Positions 27,601 through 36,500 of a stretch of DNA of 64,000 nucleotides are shown piece by piece (within the stretch, counting starts at the first letter, position 1; each line of letters opens with the position of its first letter). The translations under genes and the position numbers were made by a program. The notes beneath the pieces were generated by a model that was given only the letters and a program-made list of their open reading frames with translations, had not been told where the DNA came from and searched no databases. Origin of the DNA: Acanthopleura granulata (lineage: Eukaryota > Mollusca > Polyplacophora > Chitonida > Chitonidae); NCBI GenBank assembly GCA_016165875.1, contig JABBOT010000014.1:14571432-14635431 (forward strand). Direction: 5' to 3'.

Positions 27601-30600
27601 AAAAAAATTACCGTCACCTTGGAAACCTCTAAATACACGTGTCAGAGACCTACCAAGAACTATTTGCTCAACAATGGTGGAATTACCAACAACAAGCCAT
27701 ATTTTATTCAGAAAATAATTTTAGGTTTAGATTACAATGTGACTTTCACAAATGCCACTTTGTACTAGCTGACAAAACTCCTCATTTCCTGACAGTCAAA
27801 GAATAAACAAGAGCAAGACTCTAGCCTATGACTCCACTGGTCTTGCTATGAATGGCTCAAGACAGAACAGCGCTTAATCTCAATTATCCTCTTCTTATAT
27901 AACATAGGTGATACCTAAGTATAATCTGAAACAACACAGTCTTCAGTCTCAAGGGTACTTATTTACTGGACTCATTTATCTCACTGGAGTTTAAAACCGT
28001 TGTTAAATATGTCTACAATAATAACAGTAAAAGTATTTGCATCTCCAGCAAGATCTGGGTTTGGTCTGTAACCTCACTAATTTAAGGCTGACTGGCTGCA
28101 CTCAGACCATCTGTGCTTCAGATGAACAAGCCACCAAGCCTAGTCTCAGATTACCATGTAATACACACTTGGTAAGCATACCAATCCAGTAGAAACTAGC
28201 ATTAAATACTTTATACAAAAACACATACATAATTAAAATCAAGGGAGGTAAACATTTCTCAAACTTAAAAGAATAGTTTGTTTTGTAACTCATGGCTAAA
28301 TGATGTAGACTCTTGCAAGAGTGAATGGAGGTAACTCACTCATCCCTGAGATATCTTTGTCGTTGTCCCATACATTAGACACAGCTTTGCCTGTCACCAA
28401 TAGGTTGATTAGAGATTGGCTGAAAACAGAATAAAAAAACATTAAGACTTTTGCATGCCTCAAACACAAGACAATAAGTGCATTTAATATCTTAAACAAC
28501 AGAAACATTGGAATTTGCTGATTTTCTGTTGATTATTTGATTGTTGACCATACTAATGATTTTTTTCAACTATACAACAGGAGTTCAGCTGAACTGTAAA
28601 GTAGCCATATCCATAAATAATAAAACAAAACTAAACAGTGTCATCAAAAGCTTGTGCTATCCCAACTCTGATGTTAGTCTCTAAGGTGCTACCATTATGT
28701 TTCATGGCAGTGAAGGTTACAGAGACAGAACAAAATCACATGCCCAGAGTTATCCATCCCACTCTGTTATGTACCTGACAAACATCCAGAGTTAAAACCA
28801 ATGAGAGTTAGAGTAGAGCTTGGGGTCTCATTGGTTAAGGGCTGATTCACTGTGACTAGTATCATGCTTTAGCCAAATGCATCAGCGAGAACACTCAAAA
28901 AACTTGAAATGAAAATATTTCAGATTGTGTTTACTGTAGCTCTCAGGAAGGAAACTTTACAGTAGCTTTAGTAGGGAGACTCACCTTCCATGACCATGTA
29001 TGCCATCTATTAAAGCTTCCCCTGGATCTTCCACTTCATTTTTGATCTGCTCTACACCCTGCATAGATATCAGTATTACAAGCAAATGCTTCACGACATA
29101 TACCATAGAGCTTATAGTGATTAAAATGACAACTGACTGACTGATTGACAGGATGGGCCAGGCAAACTGATTAGCTCGGACTGACATTCATATAGCACAG
29201 GAAGTCATAGTCGATCTCATAGTCATAGTAATTAATCTTTGATTTGACGGTACAGCAAAAATACAAAGGAAGCCCTGTTGATTTAAAAAAAGCATGGAAA
29301 TAACATGACATATAAAAAATAAGTCCAGCAGAATAAACATTACTATTATGCTTTTACCCCATATCACCAACTTTTCCACAATACATGTATCACAGTGATT
29401 GTTTAGAGAAATTTAATTGTATTCATCAGAACATTGCTGAATCATCAGACCAAGGAAACACTTACTTTAGTGAGCACCACAGAGTAAAGGAAAGACAGCA
29501 CCCCAAATTGTTTCCCGTAGGCCTGGAGTCGAGCTTTGATTTCTGCTTTGAGGTCATCTGTACTCTCACAGTCCTTACACCTGATAAGACAAACAAAATA
29601 CCACCTTACAGTACTGAATTGTCTCCCTTGTTTAGGTGGGAGAAAATTTATTTATTTATTTGATTGGTATTTTATGCTGTACTTAAGAATATTCCACTTA
29701 TACGACAGAGGCCAGCATTATGGTGGGAGGAAACCAGGCAAAGCCTGATGGAAACCCACAACCATCTCCAGGTTGCTGGCAGCACCTTCCCACGTACGGC
29801 CGGAGAAGAAGCCAGCATGAGCTGGACTTGAATTCACAGCGACCGCATTGTTGGGAAGCTTCCGGATCATTATGCTGCTAGTGTGCTAACAAAATGAGCC
29901 ATCAAGGTCCCAGGTGGGAGAAAAGAACTGTACATAATACTTGTACATGCTGGAAGACCCTTATACATACTCTGTTATCCATGTGGTCAATAACAGAAAG
30001 AATTTACAGGAATTTATCTGACTGGTGTTAATCCTGTACTAAACAACAACAACAGTTAACCTAATGGGCAAAGAAAACTGTTGTGCCCATAATAAACCAC
30101 CTGACCAACCTCCTGATTAAAGGCTGCAGCAGGATTTGAACAAGCCATGTCATTCACTGCAACCATACTGTATATGGATATGAGTGATCTTTGATTACAA
30201 AATATATATACCATACCCATGGACATAACTTATCAAATGTTAGACATATCTGACAAAATGGGGAAAACATAAGCAAAAATATTTCAAATCTTTTTCTTCT
30301 TTCTGGGTTTACCTCCCTGAAATTTTATGTGGCATAACACAGATAAATCACTACTATGGTGGAGCTGAGAAATTGTGACTGATGACCACACTTTATTAAT
30401 CATTTTGTTGAAATTATGGCTGAATTGAGTGATTGTACATGCAAAATAATTGAAGAAATAATGCTAAGGGATTGCTGCATGCAAACCTCAGACTAGAATG
30501 ATAATGCTCCTGGTCTAGGCGAGCTTTCTTGGCAGTTGTCTCCCCTTCTTGTTTCTCCTGGTTATCCTCCGTCTCCCAGGTGGAGCTTTCACCATCCTCC

Positions 30601-32407
30601 TCTGTTACCATGTCAACCAGGATGAATTTCTGTGTCGAGATTTGGGTGAGAATGTCAACGAGGGCATCAGCCAGATACCTCTGTACTTCTGCAGCTGAGG
30701 AAAGGAATATATCCACAGATAGAGGTTTCTAACTTGTGCCATGAATCTAGACCACTGACTGTTATGAACAAATTCAAAAGTTCTTTTTCCAACATGTAGC
30801 TCTTTGAGTACAAAACAGTATTCATATTTTTAAGGTCCACTGATGCTGTTTGTTTAAAGCAATACTAAGACTTAAACCCAGTGTGAACTTAAGCTCAGTA
30901 TGTGTGGATTCAAATGCGACAGCTATAATTTATTTAACTGATTGCTATAGTCTATAGTCATAATTTTTTCACTCATACAACAGTCATATGTGAAGAACAA
31001 CGGGAGTGCACAGAGCCAACAGTGAGAATATCACTGCACTTCATGAGGAACCTGTTAAAGAATATGACTGAAATGGCACAGTACTTTATGCCAACTTCCA
31101 GAAAGTATCCAGGGAGTTGAAGGGATGTCTTAATTTATAATGCACAAATCTGAGTAACCAATCATAATCTGCCCTGAAGATCCAAATCTTTCCGCCTTAC
31201 TTACCAGCGGTAACCTGCAGATCTGGGGTGGGTCGCTCAGAGAAGAGGCAATGTTTCAGGAGGAAGGTCTGAACAGGGGCAATCACGGCACATGGCCCTC
31301 CCTCATGCTGAATCAAAGCTGTCGGCTCATCTTCACTGAACACAAATCCTGTAGGTACGACAAGACAACTGACTGCTGGCCCACACAGAACACTGTTAGG
31401 GAGTTGTACACTTACAGTACAAAAAGACAACTGACTGCTAGCCCATACAGAACACTGCCAGGGAGTTGTACACTTACAGTGCAAAAGTTAACTGACTACA
31501 AGCCTACACAGAGCACTGCCAGGGGCCTGCACACCTATGGCAGCTGTCAGTGCACTAAATCCAATTTTGCAATCCCTGTGATGTACACATATCCCTCTCC
31601 CACATCTATTTTGCAATACAGTGTATACATGTAGCATGCTTGTACATGTTTAGGACCCTATTCCTAGATATTCATCGTGAAAAGCAGAATCTTCAATGAA
31701 GAGGTGTCATATCATCTACCAAAAACCAACAATCTCAGTTTTACAACTGGTCAGTGTTGTGTGAAAGTGGAGTCCATCAGTGTCAATGAAAATTTGCAGC
31801 ACCCAAGAAATTTTAGGTGTGACAATTCTGATATCTGGACCCATCGCCACAGCCAAGAATGTCTAAATAGCTAGATTCTTTAAGCTGAGGTTGAACTTAA
31901 GCTTACTTCATTCAAGAATCAGCTTTTCTCAATTAACATCTGAAAAGTGGGTCAGCCACCAACAAAAGCACTTATCTAGGATTGTCTTTACAAATGCCCC
32001 AATCAGTTATTCCAGCCCTGGATTGTCAGACGAATAAGCGCTGTTAGCAGATAACCAGCAATCCATTGGTCGGTTCTGCGGGTTAAATTTACAGCATTTT
32101 AATTCTCTAATGCAAATTCAGTGTCTCATCGTGTAACTAAATTTCGCATACACTTAGACTATCATTATATTTTTGCAGAAACTGACATAGACTAAGCACT
32201 CTTAGAGTGGTAGTAACCAGGTTTCCCAAATGCACGAAGAAATACCCGACAAAGAGCACCGGCACCAAACACTGATTAAAACGGCGTTGTTGTTGTGGTA
32301 CCTTGAGTCCACCGGCTGAATACTTCATCTTTCAAATTCTCTCCCCACAGCAGATTAGCGGCATCTGATATCATTCTTTGTCCAGACGATGTGCTTGATG
32401 ATGCCAT
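21472..32407 (-). CDS. MINDY3: MINDY3-like Lys48-specific deubiquitinase, complete 12-exon gene
   Basis: MINDY-family proteases trim Lys48-linked ubiquitin chains. I joined complement exons 32302-32407, 31205-31348, 30487-30694, 29466-29580, 28985-29058, 28340-28419, 27519-27589, 26335-26415, 25814-25886, 25292-25364, 24154-24316 and 21472-21621. All junctions are GT-AG, all phases agree, and the total is 1338 nt, i.e. 445 residues plus TGA, the length I recall for human MINDY3 (FAM188A/CARP). Visible landmarks are the catalytic motif GGPCAVIAPVQ (Cys about residue 55), KFGVL-type core text in exon 4, GHGSQSLINLL across exons 5-6, SETHLTV (candidate catalytic His about 286), an EF-hand-like FDKESNGFIE near 314-323, and the C-terminal block SPIKCCLQTKWPTIDIKW. 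No frameshift or stop is seen. It is divergent to LCMT2. The oddity is a minisatellite built from the exon 11 splice acceptor. UTR limits are not determined. Confidence 0.95.
24154..24316 (-). CDS. MINDY3: MINDY3 exon 11 (minisatellite-derived acceptor)
   Basis: The acceptor is atgtttcag|TGTAGA and the donor GACAAG|gttaag. It encodes YVDLMRTKLDPEHLGII and, further on, FLEEFFPGQ and FHYNGL (residues 342-396). The first 15 bases and the acceptor are one unit of a 39-bp tandem array that runs upstream into the intron, so many near-identical AG acceptors precede this one in the same frame. Confidence 0.92.
24302..24937 (-). repeat. 39-bp minisatellite over the MINDY3 exon 11 acceptor
   Basis: About 17 tandem units occur. 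The CATC of CATCAGATCT recurs at 24304, 24343, 24382 and so on to 24772 at exactly 39 bp, followed by a few 38-bp steps to about 24925. On the gene strand each unit carries a pyrimidine-AG and a copy of the first 15 exon bases (GTTTCAG then TGTAGATCTGATGAG). Many units also carry GTGAGT seven bases before that AG. Because 39 is thirteen codons, the array is open in three frames (242, 187 and 159 residues). I treat those as repeat artefacts, apart from possible splicing into the gene frame. Confidence 0.95.
25292..25364 (-). CDS. MINDY3: MINDY3 exon 10 (EF-hand-like)
   Basis: The acceptor is attttcag|CCAATG and the donor GGAGTA|gtaagt. It encodes SNGFIESSQLGQLMEAL and DLVSEKE. Together with exon 9 it forms FDKESNGFIESSQL, an EF-hand-like loop. 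Its last two bases TA need the T at the start of exon 11 to make Tyr, which identifies the true exon 11 acceptor. Confidence 0.92.
25814..25886 (-). CDS. MINDY3: MINDY3 exon 9
   Basis: The acceptor is aattcacag|GAAAAA and the donor AGAAT|gtaagt. It encodes EKRLVVQETQQQVARRIF and QNFDKE (residues 294-317). This leads into the EF-hand-like loop completed by exon 10. Confidence 0.9.
26335..26415 (-). CDS. MINDY3: MINDY3 exon 8 (candidate catalytic histidine)
   Basis: This is an 81-nt phase-0 exon with acceptor tgcttcag|GTGGGA and donor CTAAG|gtatgg. It encodes VGWYLKNPVYPIWLLG followed by SETHLTVLFSK (residues 267-293). The His of SETHLTV (about 286) sits where the family has its catalytic His. 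Confidence 0.95.
27519..27589 (-). CDS. MINDY3: MINDY3 exon 7
   Basis: The acceptor is attttgcag|AATTAC and the donor TGTGAG|gtgagt. It encodes KLRGICKQSMIGFLS and MLEHFRYCE (to residue 266). The spliced join restores GMKLRGI, matching the expected GMKLLGI-like text. Confidence 0.93.
28340..28419 (-). CDS. MINDY3: MINDY3 exon 6
   Basis: The acceptor is gttttcag|CCAATC and the donor GGATGA|gtgagt. It encodes QSLINLLVTGKAVSNVWD and NDKDISGM, a hallmark catalytic-domain segment of the family. Confidence 0.94.
28985..29058 (-). CDS. MINDY3: MINDY3 exon 5
   Basis: The acceptor is ctatgcag|GGTGTAG and the donor GGAAG|gtgagt. It encodes GVEQIKNEVEDPGEALIDG and then IHGHG (residues 192-215). This continues directly from LTK and into SQSLINLL of exon 6, as expected for MINDY3. 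Confidence 0.93.
29466..29580 (-). CDS. MINDY3: MINDY3 exon 4
   Basis: The acceptor is cttatcag|GTGTAAG and the donor ACTAAA|gtaagt. It encodes about residues 153-191, ending in KQFGVLSFLYSVVLTK, one of the best conserved blocks of the catalytic domain. Phase 2 on entry and phase 0 on exit match the neighbouring exons. Confidence 0.93.
29645..29920 (-). mobile_element. SINE family 1, near full-length, reversed
   Basis: Read on the minus strand it has a tRNA-like head (TTGATGGCTCATTTTGTTAG, then GTGAATTCAAGTCCAGC as B box), a central CGGCCGTACGTGGGAAGG, then CCCACCATAATGCTGGCC, and an AAATAAATAAA tail. This is the best copy in the window. It sits in MINDY3 intron 3, in the same orientation as the gene. 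Confidence 0.85.
30005..30140 (-). mobile_element. Probable tRNA-derived SINE fragment, reversed
   Basis: On the minus strand GTTCAAATCCTGCTGCAGCC resembles a B box. GACTGGTGTTAATCCTGTAC near 30020 recalls a SINE 3' end. It is diverged and its limits are uncertain. Confidence 0.4.
30487..30694 (-). CDS. MINDY3: MINDY3 exon 3
   Basis: The acceptor is cctttcctcag|CTGCAG; a second in-frame AG six bases on (ctgcag|AAGTAC) could drop two alanines. It ends at CTGAG|gtttgc. It encodes about residues 84-152, with EVQRYLADALVDIL followed by a charged segment rich in Glu, Asp and Lys. That charged part looks like the variable insert of the family. Confidence 0.88.
31205..31348 (-). CDS. MINDY3: MINDY3 exon 2 (catalytic cysteine)
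   Basis: The acceptor is cctacag|GATTTG and the donor GCTG|gtaagt. It encodes about residues 36-83, including FVFSEDEPTALIQ and HEGGPCAVIAPVQTFLL. In this family the Cys of GGPCAV is the nucleophile. The 62-bp tandem triplication begins just upstream of the acceptor. Confidence 0.95.
31361..31545 (+). repeat. 62-bp tandem triplication beside MINDY3 exon 2
   Basis: Three copies of a unit of about 62 bp begin ACAACTGACTGC, ACAACTGACTGC and TTAACTGACTAC and continue through CACAGAACACTG and GGGAGTTGTACACTTACAG. The third copy is more diverged. The array starts about a dozen bases intronward of the exon 2 acceptor, inside intron 1 of MINDY3. Confidence 0.85.
32302..32407 (-). CDS. MINDY3: MINDY3 exon 1 (start codon)
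   Basis: ATG at 32407-32405 begins MASSSTSSGQ and the exon runs to FSRWTQ (residues 1-35 plus one nucleotide). WG..L.D.vF.RWTQG matches the N-terminus I know for this family, which fixes the start. The donor reads CTCAAG|gtacca. An ETS-type site lies about 116 bp upstream. Confidence 0.92.
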
Positions 32408-32560
32408 ATTCATTAGTAGATATTTCTGAGTAATAGCAAAAGAAAAAACTACACCATTTTCGGTTTTCCCGGCAACTCAGACGTCCCTGCTTCGCGTTGT
32501 TTCCATTTTGTTATTGTTTTCGCTTCCGGTAAAGCCGCATTAAAATGTATGGATCAAACA
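32408..32560. promoter_or_regulatory. MINDY3 upstream region with ETS-type site
   Basis: CTTCCGG at 32523-32529 (CCGGAAG on the other strand) is a core ETS/GABP motif, 116 bp upstream of the MINDY3 start. CCCGGCAAC near 32468 lies between them. ETS motifs are typical of housekeeping and bidirectional promoters. That it serves MINDY3, and perhaps LCMT2 as well, is inference. Confidence 0.4.
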
Positions 32561-32651
32561 TAGTCGAGTGCGGACTTTTGATTTTATCAGAGCTTTGAGC
32601 AAACAATGCTGGAGAAAAATCTGTAACGTATATTTATAAATTTATCAAGTA

Positions 32652-32657
32652 TTTATT
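32652..32657 (-). terminator. Candidate poly(A) signal behind the coding-like segment
   Basis: TTTATT on the plus strand gives AATAAA on the minus strand, about 40 bp downstream of the TAG at 32694. The hexamer is common in AT-rich DNA, so support is positional only. Confidence 0.3.
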
Positions 32658-32693
32658 TCGTTTGTTTTTCAAAGTATTTTTGACTGAGTTCGC

Positions 32694-33180
32694 CTACGTT
32701 GAGTGCGATGAGCGGAAAATTACTTCAGTCAATGTTTTGGAAATGACCTTTTTTGTCACAACACATGCACGTGGGTGGAGTCGGTTGTAAACCTTGGCTT
32801 CGATGGGAAACAGTCCTCGTGTTTTCCAGTCATTTGGATTCTCCTGAGCCTTGAGGAATTGTGGAATGTCAAGTTCAAATGCAAAGACCCAGAAGTCAAG
32901 ACATGATACAGCTGTAAGAATACAATGATCATCACTTGTAGGGATACACATAGACGTTAGATACTGGCCGGTAAAGTACATTTAGTCCTGTCCTTCTAAC
33001 ATGACAGACATGATATAGCCGAAGTGATAGAACTGCAGTTGTGTGAATGGAATGATGCTGAATATTTGGTCACCAGTTTACCCATCTACATAATGCAGTC
33101 TGTCATTCTCGAGGCGACACACCACAAGGAGACACCGTTGTGATGGCACATGATATAAAATGTTGAAACAAACGAAATTA
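32694..33180 (-). pseudogene. Unidentified coding-like segment with two in-frame TAA codons
   Basis: One minus-strand frame reads like protein: RCLLVVCRLENDRLHYVDG, TAA, then IIPFTQLQFYHFGYIMSVML, TAA (32982-32984), then a 95-residue open stretch containing FELDIPQFL and DWKTRGLFPIEAKVYNRLHP, ending at TAG (32694-32696). I do not recognise the family. An alternative is a real terminal exon starting at tattcttacag|CTGTATC (about 32911). The upstream GATGG|gtaaac donor is in the wrong phase to join it. AATAAA on this strand at 32657-32652 lies about 40 bp past the stop. It could be a decayed gene, the 3' end of an unmapped gene, or chance. Confidence 0.4.
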
Positions 33181-33405
33181 CTTGTACATAAATACGTATC
33201 GATGCAATTAAGTCTTCACGGGTATTATTTGGTTTTTTTTTTTTTGAATGAGACAATCACAAAATTATGCACTTTCATTGTTAGTAGATTGTTTAAAATC
33301 CAGGAAATCAACTGCCAATCGGCCGGCCCCTCTGAACAGCTTAGGGCAAAGGACAGTACTAAATCTGGAGCAGGGAAGATAACGTAGGATGATATTCTGT
33401 TGTAG

Positions 33406-33530
33406 GTGCAAGGAACAAATGACAGCAGTATTGTCAGCAAATGCTCTATGGCCAGGTATGGCTATTTCTGTGATGAATTCCTGCACAGATTTGTGGCCAA
33501 GGAGTCCAGAAGATCTCCACTTATTCACAG
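33406..33530 (+). CDS. LCMT2: LCMT2 first recognised exon
   Basis: The acceptor is ttctgttgtag|GTGCAA and the donor TTCACAG|gtaaac. It encodes VQGTNDSSIVSKCSMARYGY and then RRSPLIH, matching the N-terminal block of LCMT-type methyltransferases. Entry is phase 0, with TAG immediately upstream in frame. Confidence 0.92.
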
Positions 33531-36500
33531 GTAAACTTCAAGTATTGGTTTTACTGGACATCACATAGCCATTTTTACTCATATGTTGAAAGTTTTACAT
33601 ATAACTCCCAATACAAACAAACAGATTTTGTTCTTTCCTTGTGGATTGTGTTCAGCTACAAAGTAGCATGATGATTATCTGAAAATTAGTGTTTCTTTTG
33701 CCCAATTAAAGTGATCCCTCATGGTATATGTATATGCAGTGCTTTTTTTCACAGAGGCTACTTCATTCGTGCTCGAGCCATAGACTACATTCTGAGAGAG
33801 TTTTTGAAGCAGTCAACTCAACAGGAAAAGCAGGTTAGTAAAGTTGCAATTTATGAGCCCCAGTGTTATGCATGTAGCTACATTTTTCCATCAGTTGCAT
33901 GGCAACTGTTTTGACTGTCCTATTCATGCAGATAAGTAGGGATGGTTGATGGTGGGGTAATAGCAGAGGTTGGTGGGTAGTTTCTACCTTTCTGTAATAT
34001 ACTTTTTTCAAATATTGTATTGAATTATGCGTACATATGTCTCACACTGATGTGAGCCGGTAGTCAACAGCTCATGCTATCTAGATGGACTTTCAGAATC
34101 CCGGTCAGCGCAGTAGGCTGACTTTATAAAATTGTAAACATACATGTAAAATGTAATGTTATTACAGCTCAATATACTATATCCACAGGTTATCTCCCTT
34201 GGAGCAGGGTTTGACTCCAGCTTTTTCCGACTTGCTTCTGAAGGCCTTTTGGAAGACACAGTATATTTTGAGGTATTGAACAAGTCACAAATACTGATTA
34301 TGATTAGCTGTGAGTTAGCTAGCTCCTTCAATTGGCATAAAACTAAATGATGTATTAACAGTACCTGTGTTTCAAGAAGAGTACATAGATAATAACTGTA
34401 TTGTGTTTACTGAGTTTGCTGAGATAAATGGATCTCAGTTTCCAAAGGGTGAATTATAATTCCAATAAAAAAACTTTCTCCTGTCTTATTATATTATTTG
34501 AATTAATTGAGCAATTGACCCAAACCGAATTAGCTCTCTTGTGAGGTGACAGCCAGCATAAAATAATGGGAGATCACTTTTTGTCATGTGAAACTAAGAT
34601 GAGTGGGACCTCGTTGAATAGCCGGAGTAGCTAATAAATCCTGCTTTGTTCAGTTGGATTTTCCAGAAGTGGTGAGGAGAAAAGGGGAGATAATCCTGCA
34701 GACTGAAGAGCTAAGAACTTTGGTGAAGGTGGACAGCCATTCATACATTCACACCGGTGTTGGTGAGTTTGATGTTAGTCGAGAAAGAAATGTAGAATAA
34801 CCAGCTGTTTTGTAGTGTATTTGCCGGTGAGCTGATAGAAGTGTACTTTCAGCCAATTAATCCATGTGGCATAGAGAGTATAAAAGGACAATCTCTGTTG
34901 TTGTTCATTTTCTAAGTTGGTCTTGGTACATCACCCCTCAGGAGTAGAGTATCAGATATTTATGTACACAGTTAAAGAAGAAAACCGGGAAAGTGTAACA
35001 TAAATTGTAGTGAAAAAAGTAAGGTTTGAAGATGTAAAATATACCATCCGATAATTTTTTAGACGTTTTCTAGAAACATATGCTTCATCGCCCGAAGCTC
35101 ATATACAGTACAGTCGCTTCCTAACCTTATATTGTCCACCCATCGTGGCCGAATGGTCGGCGTATGATCTGTTCAACATACACTGACCATGGGCCGATGG
35201 TGAGCAAATCTGATGTTGTGATTAGTGTATCATCTGCCATGATCGGCATATGATTTCATGACATTACCCAGCCGGCACCATTTGAACATTCTAGCTTTAG
35301 AGTTGAATATTTATTTTCATGTCCTGTAAAACAGCATGTGATGACTGTGAAAGCCAGTCTGATTCCGACAAATCAATACTACTTTTTTTCAATACCCTCA
35401 GAGTTTTCTACTTACAAAATGTATTATCAGCTTGTGACAGAAGGCCTCAAACTCTGGCAGTTTTGCAAGTGGGATGTCTGTAAGGTCATATCATTGTCTT
35501 CCTCATATTGCTCATGTGTTGATTGCAGTGTTTCTCGAAAATAAGAGGCAATGGCTTTATGCTCCTTTTCAGCTCGTCTCAAATTGGCGCTGTTTTGCAT
35601 GAAGGAGGTCTGTAAGGTCACACCTTTATGTCCATCACATCTCCCCTATGCAGTCAGTGCAAAATTAAGCTTGGCATGTCGAAACTGGGACACAGAAACC
35701 TTTCGATCCTCACCTCTCAGAGGCAGAACTTGAAAACGGCGAACATCATGACTGAACTTGCCATTCTCCAGAATGGAGTAAATAGTAATGTCAAGAAAAC
35801 AGATCAACTCGAAACAGAGGCCTAATGCTAGACGCAGTAGTCTTGTACCTCCCAATTAGGCTTGTCATAGCCTGACAATAACAAAAAGCCATCAGCGGAG
35901 TTCAGTTTGTTTTTACAAGAATGGAGTTAGCACGTGTGAATGATCAGTGTGCCTAAAAACGGTATGTGATAATGATAATAATCTGCAATCAAAATACGCC
36001 AACCATCATGTCTCCATCCGCAGAGGGAGGGGAACATGATCGGCTTATGGTCCAGTGAAGGTCAGCCCTTGATATGAGGGTCACAATGGGTGTAGGATTT
36101 AAGATTAGGGTTCGACTGTAGTGTAGCTATCAAAAGGCTCCGACATTTTGCCGAGGCGATGCTGGATGGTTGACGTGAATCGGACCCTGCGCTCTTTAGT
36201 GATATCCAGCCCGCCTGTATTAGACTTGCTGTTTGTTGTTGCCTGCACTAACGAAACAAGGGGCAGCCTCCAACTGCCCATAATCAAAGTGAATTCGCAT
36301 CTGTGGGGTCTATATAACTCATGTTACGTACATTCAAAAGATACAGTGGTAATGAGTTGAGAGCCTGCTTCATGTCACATCCTCTAATCGGGCTTTACAT
36401 GAAAAGCGCTCTGAGTGATCAAAAGTATTTTCACAGTTATGTCCCCTTTTACAGGGAGGTATTTACCTAGTATGTGTTATGCCCTACCTTAAAATTTGTT

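Noticed and set aside
33160..33195. ATG at 33160 as the firm LCMT2 start exon
   Set aside because: Phase-0 donors follow at 33184 and 33196 but both are weak, and the short peptide cannot be matched to the family. It is mentioned only as an option.
35427..35621. A minus-strand exon with a duplicated MTLQTS motif
   Set aside because: The repeated peptide comes from a diverged direct DNA duplication, and no splice signals frame it.
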